Positions 19,620-30,600 of a DNA stretch of 64,000 nt are shown in pieces. The position numbers and the translations under genes were made by a program. Origin of the DNA: Carettochelys insculpta. Lineage: Eukaryota; Chordata; Testudines; Carettochelyidae. The notes beneath the pieces were generated by a model, which worked only from the letters and a program-made list of their open reading frames with translations, was not told the DNA's origin and did no database searches. The stretch covers positions 1,488,001 through 1,552,000 of the forward strand of contig NC_134161.1 in NCBI RefSeq assembly GCF_033958435.1, given 5' to 3'. Within the stretch, counting starts at the first letter, position 1, and every line of letters begins with the position of its first letter.

Positions 19620-21600
19620 GAATTAGGGAGCTCCTTGCCAGTGTAGCAGGACTTTGATTCTACAAACCCGCAGAGGCCGATGGAAGACGAGGTCCATTTC
19701 ATGCCATTGTAGTTAGACAAACACTCAGGCATCTTGGAAGGTTTTCATTTCTCAGTCTCTGAAGCCGTTCTGCAGCTGAGGTGCGGCCTGTGATGGCTCT
19801 GGATTCCGTTCTGGGACCCGCAGTTTCCACGCGGCTGTGAGACTGCAATGACACGGAGAAATCTGCAGCAGTGTCTGACTGTGAGAAGAGGCGATGTGAC
19901 TTGTCGTAAGGCTTTGCAGGAGATTTAGCGTGGAACTTCACACCGTTCCACAGCGCATGCATAAGGCCAGCACGCTGTCTTACATCCCCAGGGGAGTCGT
20001 CCGTTTTCACTACTTAGTGTTATTTGGGTGTCGAGCTCTGCGGAGAAGACAGTCTCTGCCTGGTGGAGCTGGCCATCTAAGTACCCCAGACAGATCACTG
20101 ACGGCTTTCTGCTGTGCCAGTGCTGAAGGCAGTGATTTTCATTCTGTGTGAATGATCAGGAATAAATGTGCAGGTTTACTGTTGCTCCTTTTCATTAGCA
20201 GCCCTGTTTTTGGGGGGTTAATAAACCCCATTTCAAATTCATACTGAAATTTGTTATAGGGGCACTGGCTTGTCCTGGGCCACAGCAATATGAGAGAGGC
20301 ATAAGGGGACAAGATTGTCAAAATAAAAACCAGGCTGTTATAGTGGAGACACTTTAATGCAATGAAATTTTCATACAATAGATTTGCTTGTGTTGTGTGC
20401 GTGTTTTGTTACTGTTGCTGCTGCCAGCTTTGGCTGCAACAGTGACGGTCAAGTATATTCCACATATTGGTGGATTATTTTTCTAATAACTTCTTGTTCT
20501 TAAAGAGTTGATCAGACAATGAGCAAAAGAACAGCTCCAAGAGTATTTGCATTCATTCAGCTTTTCTCTTCACTTGGAACACGAAGTGTCACACTGAATT
20601 CTGCTTCGACTGATTTGTTCCTGTAAACACAGACTTAATCCTGGCTGGAGCAGACAAGCTGTTGGAGCAAACTTTCAGCCGTTATTAAAACAAAAAAGTG
20701 TAATTTCTTTGGTGAAAAATGTGGCAGTTCGGGTGTCCCAGAAGAAGTTGTAGAGCGGTTTCCCTGGTGGTTAGTGACTGAAGGTGTTACTGTCTGATCT
20801 GATCTCACTGGGGGGGGGCTCAGTTAGGGAGATTGTCTGAAGATTAAGCTGTCTGGATTGGAAGTGTCTGCATTAAGTATAAGCATAAACACTTCAGAAG
20901 ACGTTTATGAAATTCTTTCTGTTGCCTGCCCTAGCATCTGTGGACAAACCCAGCTTAACCGCCTCCTTTTTCTACTGAAAGATTGGGCCTCCAGCCACAC
21001 TGAAAGTTTATTACCCAAAGGAACTTTTAAAACCAGAGCAGGAGCTCTCTCCAACTTCCCTTCATGTAGCTCAGAACTGGCTCCAACCAGAAACAGATCA
21101 GACAGGTCCTTGGTTTTCAGAAGGGGTTGTAATGGCCAGGACTTGGTGGACTCATTAAACTAAATCCCTGAGGCTTGGAGGGTGAGTGAAGCGGGGGGAG
21201 TACGGACGACTAATGGTCAAGTCTGTCTTTGGGAAAGCAAAGGAAGTCCAGCAACCCTGTCCATCTCTCCATCGCTTGTGTACGGGCAATGGGATGGGCG
21301 GGGGCTGTGACGCAGTTCCTGGATGGTGCCATGCGGGGCGTTGCTCCCTGCAGGTGGGCACTGCGCTCTGGGGTTTCCCTGGAGTTGATGCCAGTCCTGC
21401 CTGTTTTTTCCTGCAGGGAGTCTGTACCTACGCAGTAGCACACTTGCCAGCAAATCCCCTGTTGCTGTGGTATGAGTGTGTCTCTTGCAGCTGGGTGGGG
21501 CTCTTGGGCTGAGGCTGTGACTTAGTCGCTGTGTATCTCCGAGGGACAGTGGGGGCCTATGCAGCCAGTGTTAACTTCTCTCTCTCATTTTTCGAAGGAA
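19620..21600 (+). other. Spacer and putative upstream region of the JAML-like gene
   Basis: No gene or repeat was recognised. There is no CpG island before 21601, unlike MPZL3. The pyrimidine run TTCTCTCTCTCATTTTTCG just before 21597 resembles a splice acceptor, so an untranslated first exon may lie further upstream. Confidence 0.35.
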
Positions 21601-21643
21601 ATGAGAGCGCTACCTGCCCTGACTCTGGTGCTGATGTCACTGG
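21601..21643 (+). CDS. JAML: JAML-like coding exon 1 (signal peptide)
   Basis: MRALPALTLVLMSL plus one base; donor CTGG|GTAAGC; G at -3 of the ATG. Its phase fits exon 2. An alternative is initiation at Met codons about 55-80 bases upstream of 23865 within an extended exon 2, which also reads a hydrophobic stretch in frame. Confidence 0.7.
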
Positions 21644-24600
21644 GTAAGCAGAGGTCCTCTGGAAACACCGCCTGCTTTCCCCTCCCTTGCCTTTGCTTCG
21701 AAACCCTCCCTCCCCAGCGAGGGGGATTCAGCCCTTGCGAGGGAGTTTCAGAGCCCAGGCCATCTACTGCGTAGGCCCTTGCTGGGAGCCTGCAACTCTT
21801 TCTTCCAGGCCTGAGGCTGAGTCAGTGGGGATTGGAGCCCTCTTGTGCCTCAGGGCCTGGAGGAGAAGCTGAATGCTTTGGAGGTGCACAGCAGCATGAG
21901 CTGAGTAGCCTCGTTAATGCTAATGATTTCTCTGATCTCTGAGTGCCAGACACTCCACCCTTCTGAGCTGGCTCCTGGACACCTGGCTCAGCCTGCAGCA
22001 GCGTCCCTAACCTCGGACCTGTGCTTGCTTAGCCAGGGCCCAGTGGGCTGGGAAGAAAGAGAGAGGCTGAATGCAAGCTGCAGCTGCAGGAGTGGCTCCA
22101 AACTATTGATTTCTTTGCCCCTTGCTGTTCTCTGGCACTCCCCCGCCAGCCCCAGAAGAGGTCTGTTCGGGAAACTGCAGCCCTAGCAAGAGCAGCACTT
22201 GGCATTTATTATTTCCAGAGCATCAGCTGTGCAGCGGGTGCTTTGCAAGGAGGCTGCCCTGATGCAGCTCCCCCCAGCTCGGGTACTGGGCGAACACATC
22301 GGGAAGGCAGGGAGTGTGAGCTGCGTGATCAGACCGCTTCGCTTCGGTGCCTTCACCTGAAGAGCCCCAAGTGTTTTAGGATTGTGAATGGGAAAATCAG
22401 GCCTCTCCCTGCTGGGATCTCTTAATGTTCATTTGGGCCCTGCCTGTAATTTCCTGTTGCTTCCCACCTTACCCTCTGTGTAGCTCCCCCAGCCACTTCC
22501 CCGTCTGTCACGTGTACTGTAGGGCAGAGAGATTGGCTGTTGCTGAGCCTGGGGCTCTTCTCACCCCCCTTCTATCATCCCTGCTCTGTAGTGCTTGTGC
22601 TTTGTGCCGGCTCAGCCTGTGACACTTGGACTCTGTTCCATTTGCTTCCTCTGCCAGGTTCCCCAGCAGCCTCCTGAGCACTAGCGGTGCCACTGCCTCT
22701 GCAAACAGGCCACAGCTGTGGCCAGCTGCTTGAGAGGGTGGGGGGAAGCAAACAGAAGGGTGGGAGAGCTGGCGTTCACATGCTGAGTGCAGCCCAGCAG
22801 CCCTGGGCCCAGGGTCCTGGCATGACTCTCGCCACATGGGTGCAAGGCCCGTCCAGCAGTCAGGGCACCAATTTAGGACTTGAGGACACAGGTTCAGATC
22901 CCTGCTGTGCCACTGACTTCCTGTGCGACCTTGGGCTGGTGAAACTCTGTGCCTCAGTTTCCCTTCTGTACGTTGGAGGTAACAGCCCTGCTCTACCTTC
23001 TGGGGGTGGGGCCTGGAGGGTAACCATGTCAGCCGGTGAGTGACAGGCAGGACAGTTCACAAGGAGCATGGCTCTCTGGTTCACAAGCGCACAATGGCTG
23101 GTGCAAGGAGCGGTCTCCACTTCCCATTTCGTGCAGCTGCGCCTCCGCTGCGGGAGAGGTGAGTCTGGGATTTCCCTGCTGGAGACCTGGCACAGGGGGG
23201 CAGAGCTCAGCAGCCTCCTCCTGTCTCTGCTTGGGCACAGTCCAGTGTGAATTGTGGGGTGGGACGTTTGCCCCACCTCCACCAAAGCCCCGGGAAAGGA
23301 GCCTCTCGGGCCATGGTGCCAGAGCTGTGCTTGCAGCCATGACTCTGCCCTGAGGAATGGCAGGGCCGGAAGCCTTGTTTGTGTCAGGGCTGCGCTGCAG
23401 CCCCCTGCCGTGTTAGCTCAGTGCAGGGCGAGGTGTGACTAGGCAGCACGCCCCTTTGGGCCCTTCACTTGGGGGTGGGGGTGGGGGTGCGTGTGCGCGC
23501 ACAAAGCTGGGGGTCTGCGCATGGCGGTGCTTCCAGTCCTTTGCAGTGCCCCTCTCGCTGGGGGCCGGGGAGTAGCGAGGGCTCCCTTGCAGGGGCTGCG
23601 GGGGGGACGGAGGAGGAGAGCCCACTCTGGCTGTGACGTCGTGGTCTGGCGGTGGAGCCAATTCAAGTGCAGCAATGAGCAGTGGGGTGGGGGTGACTCT
23701 TCGCTAGCTTCCAAACACGTCTCCCAGGAGCAGGGGCTTTGTCTCTGTGAAGAGGACAGGGGCTGCCAGGGGCAGGGCTTGGTCTCTCTGTGTCTCGGGG
23801 ATGAGCAGGCACCTGGCAGCCATGCTGGATTCTTCAGCTCTGGGCTTGTCCTTAGTGCTTGCAGAGAACAGCGGGGCACTGGCTGGCCTGGTCATCACAC
23901 GCCCGGTGCTGAAGGCTGGCGTAGGGGACTCTGTCCTGCTGAAGTGTTTCTTCCAAAGCCTGGTGCCAGGGGTCTGGAACGTGACCAAGGTGGACTGGAT
24001 ACGCACGCCGGAAAATAATACTCAGGTAGGGAGTCCTATTTGTGGGAAGGGCCCAGGGAATGTGGGGTGCTTGGTGCCAGAGCATAGCAAGGTCCAGCGG
24101 CTGAGTGTGTTCACCCCAACCGGCAAGTGCTCCAGTTTCTAAGGGCGTGGAAATCCAGCCATGCCCGGGATGGAGGCGGGAGGCTGGTCTCAGCCAGCAC
24201 CTGTTCTACCATCTCCGGCTGAGGTGAGTTTGATGGACTTTAGCCAAGGTTCAATGTGCCCATGTCACAGAATCCACCTTATCAACTGGGACGGGTTGGT
24301 CCCATATTGGGTCTTCCAGCAGAGAAGCCAGTGGGCCCTAGACTGCAACATCACTCACCCCGCAAGAGCATCGCGCCAGGGCAAGGTGTGTGGCTGAGGG
24401 TGCCGAGCCGGGCAGCAGAGGGGGATGTTCGGAGGAACGAAGTTCACGCTTGGGCACCCAGTCGCATGACCGTCCATAACCCGTTGCAGGAGGAGATGGT
24501 CTTCTACTACTACAGTAACCACAGTGTTCCTGTGGGACGCTTCCGGCACCGAGTGCAGTGGATGGGGGACGTGGCCCACAAGGATGGCTCGGTCAGGCTG

Positions 24601-27600
24601 CAGGACGTACAGATGGACGACAGCGGGACATATGCCTGTGAGATCCGGGTGTTCGGGCGGAGCAGCATCTTCAAAAACTACACTGTACTGCGTGTGGCCT
24701 ATGAGGGACAGGAGTGTACGTGGCCTCCGTTACTAGCTCATGCCTGCCCTTGGCAATCAGTCAATTTCAGGACAGCATCACCAGTTCACTGCTTTGGTGG
24801 GGGGCAGTCTCCCCTTCCCCTGAGCCAAGTGTCTTGCTGCCCCTTCATCTCTAGAGTCAGCTAGGCCTGTCCTGGATCGGCCTGTGTTGGCTTGGGGGGC
24901 CCATGGGCCATGCAGTCAGCAGCCCTGTGATGTACAAGCAGGAGTGTGATGCTGGCTCAGTGGGACAGCTGTGAGAAGCGGAGCAAAAATCCCCGGGGTC
25001 TGGGCAGCCCCCAGGCGCTGTGCTGCGGTCCCTGGGGATGGGGGAACTAGTCAATCTGTTCTGGGGGTGAAGCGCCTCTCCCCAGGGCTTGGGCACCTGT
25101 CAGCTTGGGCTGGGGCAGAGACGGGCTCCTGAGGGCCGGTGTGCAGGGCCAGCCAGACATTGCTAACCCTGCTGCATGTCTCCCCCGCAGGGTCTGGATT
25201 TGTGGACTCTGAGAGCACCAGCAGCTGGTGGGTTGCCCTGGCCTCCATCTGTGTGACTGCCTTCCTGGCCCTCGTGTTGTTGGGCTTGGGGCTGAAGGCA
25301 CTTCTCCAGAGGCAGAGGTAACCGCCCTGGGCTCTCCAGGCTGCGGGGTGGGTGTGGTGTCTTGTCCCTGGCTGTTCCCTCCTGCCGTGGGCCGGGATGG
25401 GAGAAGGGGACACAGGTGGGATGGGGAGAAGGTCCACACCTGGAGACCCCTGAGCCCCACACCTGGCCTGAGCCAGCTTGGAGTGACCTGACGTGGTCCT
25501 CTGCTGCCCCCTGCTGGCTCACTTGTGTGTGACTGGCCTGGCCCAGCCTGCTGGGCGCTGGGCTCCCCTGTGCTCCTCTCCCTGGCCCTGCCAAACTCAC
25601 CTGCCCATTCGGGGAGCTCTCCCTTGCGGGGCGCAGGGGTGTCCTTCTCCAGACAGGCCTGGGCCCACTCCCCTGCTGAGGCAGGTCTCCGGTCTGGCGG
25701 GGGGCGGAGCAGAGGGCTGGGGTCCCCAACTCTCCTGGCCTGCGCGCCCCAGCACGGCCCGGTAGATGAGGAGCGTCCCTGCCTGGAGCCGTTGTGTGTG
25801 GGGCTGGGGCGCTCCTATGACCCGCAGCCTGCAGCAAGGCTGGTCCCCAAGAGCCAGAGCCCCTCCACGCGGGAGCCTGGGCAGGGGCCGGCATGGTAAT
25901 GCTGGGCGGCAGGCTGGGCCTTTCCTTGCTGTCGCTGGGGGCCCTGGCAGGGAGGCCAGGAGTGCCGTAACCAGCTAATTGTGTGCCAGAGGCAGCAATA
26001 TGCAATGGTGCCGCCTCATGTACGCACAGGAGTTATTGTGTAGAAAAAGGAAGAGACATTAATAATGGCCTCCTGTCCCTTCTGGCCTCCATGTGTACGC
26101 CCAGCACCTTCCCACTGCCACGGTGCTGCTCTGCCTGGGCTCCCCTCATCCCCTGTGTCCAGTGCAGGTGCAAGGGAGCCGACCTTCAGCGCTCCTGGCC
26201 CACTGGGTGCATTTACTGCCTGCCCCCGGGGGGAACAGGGCGGTAGCAGCCACTTAAACAAGGCCACCCATGAGGCTTCCGGCTGCAGCCACGGCCGTCC
26301 TGTGGCTGTGTCGGGTGGTGTCTCCCCCCACCAGGTGTCCTCTGCACCCACGTGGGAGGCCAGGCCACTCAGCTAGGGTTGCCAGAGTTTCAGAATTCTT
26401 ATAAGGGACAATGTCCTCCCCTTCTGCAGCCCCTTTGCTAACCCCCTACCCGCTCCTAGATCCAGGCCCCCCCAGACCTCTGCGCCAACCCCCTCCTCTC
26501 CTCCAGAGCCAGGCACCCCCCAGCTGTATATTCCGGCGATTCGCTGGCGCCCCTGCCGATGCCGTTGGGGACGAAGTACCACGCTGCCCAGGCACAGGCA
26601 GCGTGGGGCTGCAGGAGCCGTGCTGGGGAAACGGCGGTGACGGGCCGCCTCTTCCGCTGCCACATGTGCTTGTCCTGACGTGGTGGGACGCGTGTGTGGA
26701 GTGAGGGGAGAGGTGCCCCACGAGTGCGGCTCTTCCGGTGCTGCGTGCCCAGGGGCAGGGCCGGCACACAGCTGGGTGGCGTGTGGCTGCCCGGCACTGG
26801 CTTAGGCTGCGCCGTGTCTGCTGCCCTGCCCCTGGTCTCCACTCCCCGCTGGGACCGGCCGCGCAGCCCCATGACCGGGGCTCAGGGCTCTAACAAGGGA
26901 GAGGGCAAGTGAGGCATTCGCCTGCCCCCCTCAGCCCTGCCTCACTCGCCTCAGCCTTGTTACGGCCCTGGAGGCCAGAGAAGTGGGGCAGCGCTGCTGG
27001 TGCCGGGGATGCAGGGGGGTGGCTGGAGATGACAGCGGCGGAGGAGCCAGCCCAGCTCTTCACTGAGTGCCATTGATTTCCTTCCAGAGCTGCGGTGAGC
27101 AGGACCCCGGCGAGCAGCCAGGCTGGAGCAGAGGTGAGAGCTCTATCTCTGTTTGCCAGGCTCACGTTGCCGGACCACGTAAGAGGGAAATGCCAGAGCC
27201 GAGGGCCTCAGTCCTGCAATAGAAGGGACGCTTGGGACAGATGAGCAGCTGTGAAGCTGGCCCAGGCACTGCGCGTGCACGTTCACGCTCGCCTGCCGCC
27301 AGCAAGGAGAGCCTGTGGCATTGGCTGTGCATGTAGGCGGTGATTGGAAGGAACCCCCGATAATTCTATCCTGCAATGAGGGGGATAGTGCCAGGGGAGC
27401 AGAGGGGGCTCAATGCCCAGGCTGAGGTGAGCGCTGTGTTTTCCAAGCGGGGGTCGGCCCCCCGACTGAGTTCTGTGCCAGTCACTTGGTCACTGTTGCA
27501 GCCAAGGACTGGCACAGAGTTATCATCTTGCAGCGCAAGGGAGGGAAGAGTGGCTACGTTCTAGAACAGACGGTGTTTGATGCAACCCCAGGGCAGCGCA

Positions 27601-30600
27601 GGGAGTGTGAGCTAGCAGTTAGAGCTGGGAAATGGGAACCAGGGCTCTTGGATTCCAGTCCCACCTTAGTCACTTTGGCAAGTCACAGCACTTGCGTGCC
27701 TCAGTTTCCCTCTCTTCAGCATGGGGCTCGTGACCCTGTACTAACATTCATGGGGTTTCATTAATGAACCCTTCGGCCAGAAGAAGTCAGCAGCAACCAG
27801 GTCCAGGTTCAACAGCTAGGGGTTCCTTTTCATCCATCTCAGATAGAACCGGCTCGAGCCCCAACCCAGTAGCCTGGGAAATTCACACACCCTGGACGCC
27901 TCGGAGGGGCAATGCTTCCCCAATTGCAAGCACAGAGTCTGAGTGTAGAAAAGAAACTTTTAATGAAAGAGGCAGAAAGTCATAATGGCATTAGCTTGGG
28001 AAAATACCACAGCCAGAGTTCATAACCAACACTCATGTAACTAGCCCAGCTCACATGGATTGAGCAGTGTCCTTTGCCTCTCAGGCTCACCTATCCAGTA
28101 CTGTAAACACCCCATCCACACACCCAAATCTTCTTTGTTCCCCCCTGCTTCAAATGCTCCACTTACAACTCTGTCCAGTCCATGCAGTTACTGACACATC
28201 ACCCTGATGACTCCCCTCATTGAACCTGAGGCAATGCCACCTTTGTGCTGGTCTGCTGTTCTACTTGCTCCCCCCCGCCCCCAGCTGCCCTACTGGCCGC
28301 CTGCCAGTCTCTCCTGCTGGCCACCCGCTGCTTCTTCTACCAGCTGCCTGCTGGTCGTGCCTGCCAGCTGCCCGCTGCTTCTTCTGCCAGCCTCCCGCTG
28401 GTCGTGCCTGCCAGTTGCCCACTGCTTCTTCTGCCAGCCTCCCGCTGGTCGTGCCTGCCAGTTGCCCACTGCTTCTCTTGCCAGCTGCCTGCTGGTCACA
28501 CCTGCCAGCCGCCTGCTGCTTCTCTTACTGGCCGTTCACTGGTCGTACCTGCTGGCTGCTCACGGCTCCTCCTACTGGTTGCCCGCTGTAGGCAAAACCC
28601 TGTGATTCCAGGTCTCTGTGGCTTCAGCTGCTAGTGATTTCAGCTCATACTGGCATTCAGCTCTGGGCCTAGCCACAGTGTCTCAGCATCCACCAACGTG
28701 GATTCTCACAGAATAAGTATAGACCTATCTTTAAGTGTACCTTTAAATGGGTGGGGTGAGGGAGAACTAGTCAAACCAATTTTACAGCTGCATAGCCAAA
28801 AGGCTTCCACCCAGCTGGTTCAAACACTATCTCCTCCTTTCACCTCACAATGCTTAGATGAGGGAACCCTACGCAATCCATGTCTTACACAGCAGTGATG
28901 ACTGCCCTGTACCCCCACAACAACTTCAAGCATTGCTGAGACTCCACAATTCTTACACTGGGTGATAGCCTAAATTGTGACTTTACAACCACATGTCGTT
29001 TACAATGGATGAAAGGTCATTGCTTCACCTGCTCCCATCAGGCTTTGTTTACAAGGTGTTACATATGCACACCTTTGCATTGTCATGCAAATGCTCTGTG
29101 AAGGACACAGATCCTTCAGCAGTACTGAGCTCCTGCTGGCACGTTGCTTACATCTACAAAGTGCCTTGATGTTCTCGGATGACAAGCACCAGAGAAGGGG
29201 CAAAGCGTTGGGTGGCCTTAAAAGTACAGAGGCCTTCAACACCCACGGCTGACTGGTCTGCGGTGGGGGGGTGGGGCCTTTGCATTGCCAGGCTCTGTGG
29301 GCATCTGTTATCCCATTAGGAACAAGCAGGGCTTTTACTTTGCCTGCTCCTATATCTGTTTGCTCAGTATTTATCGGGGGAGACGAGAGCATTCTTGACG
29401 TTAGGGCATATGGAAGCAAGTTTAAAGAAAATGAGTCACCGCCAGCACGTGAGTTCCCCTCTGCAGTGACACTAGCTAGGATAAGCTGTTCAGTGCACTA
29501 CATCCTTCTGCTTCAGGGCACCAGCTGCTCATCGGGGGTCAGGGAAGTTTCTTCCCTACAGTGGCTGTGTTAGGGTGATTTTATCTACCTCCCTTTGAAG
29601 CGTCTGGTGGGCATCAGCCTGCCAGAGGATGGGGACTCTGCTGGCTGGTGTGCGCTTTCCTTTACTGCAATGCATGTTACAGCTTGGCTGGTAACTTCTT
29701 ACCGTATCCCCTACCTGCCTCCCAGCATGTCTGAGAGCGGAGAGCAGATGGCCAAGGCATTTGGAGCAGGGCTGGGACCTCCAGTGAGCTATTGAGTGTT
29801 TGTCTGTCATCCTGCCCACCAGAGCTGGGATCTTTCAGAACTTGCAGGCTGCCTAGTCCTGCTCTGGAGAGCTCGCAGACTGAAATGAGCCTCTGGAGTG
29901 GGGACGCAAGTGGCCATGCTGGACGTGAAACTCTTTCTAATCTTCCTGGCAGGAAGGCATTTACTTCTCCGTCCCCAATGCTGAGGTGCTGAAGGCTGGG
30001 CAGGAGGCAGAGCAGCAGGGTAGAATGGACGCAACCTACGTGACCATGGTGAGCTCTGTCAGGAGGTCCAGCCAAGTGGCTGGGGCAGGAGAGGAGACCA
30101 GGGCCTCCCCCAAGTACACTGAGCAGCAGCTGCTTCTGCCAGAGACCAGGAGCTCACACGAAAACGGGCCAAGACAGCGCCATTCACCCCAGTCAGGGCT
30201 TCGGAATGGGGACGCCGGTGCCAGGTGTGGGTGCAGGGGGGCACAGCATCACCCCCACTGCAGCAGTAGCGGATCAAAACCCACTTGCATAGGCCCCAAA
30301 GAGCCTCCCAGGGCAGCATGTTCGAAACTCAGGGCGTGCCTGTGCGGTGCCGTGTCTGTGCCTGCGGCAGGCCGGTCAGGCTTTCGCTTTCCCTTGCTCA
30401 GGGCCGTGGGAGGGGTGAGGGATCGCAAGGCTGGGAGTCTTAGCAGCTGTTGCCTTCAAGCTTTGTCTCAGCTGAGGGCAGGGAACTGGTGCCAGGACTC
30501 CTGGGTTCTGTTTCTGCCCTGCCACTAACCCGCTGGGGCACTGGACAAGCCAGTTAACTCGGCGGTGGTCAGGGTCCAGCCCTGGAGGACAGAGACGTGG

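Noticed and set aside
25163..26005. 280-codon minus-strand frame
   Set aside because: Lies antisense to JAML exon 4 in GC-rich DNA; Pro/Arg/Gly-rich composition, no domain, no splice context.
28207..28634. Three overlapping 120-130 codon frames
   Set aside because: They come from the 47-bp minisatellite cycling through frames.
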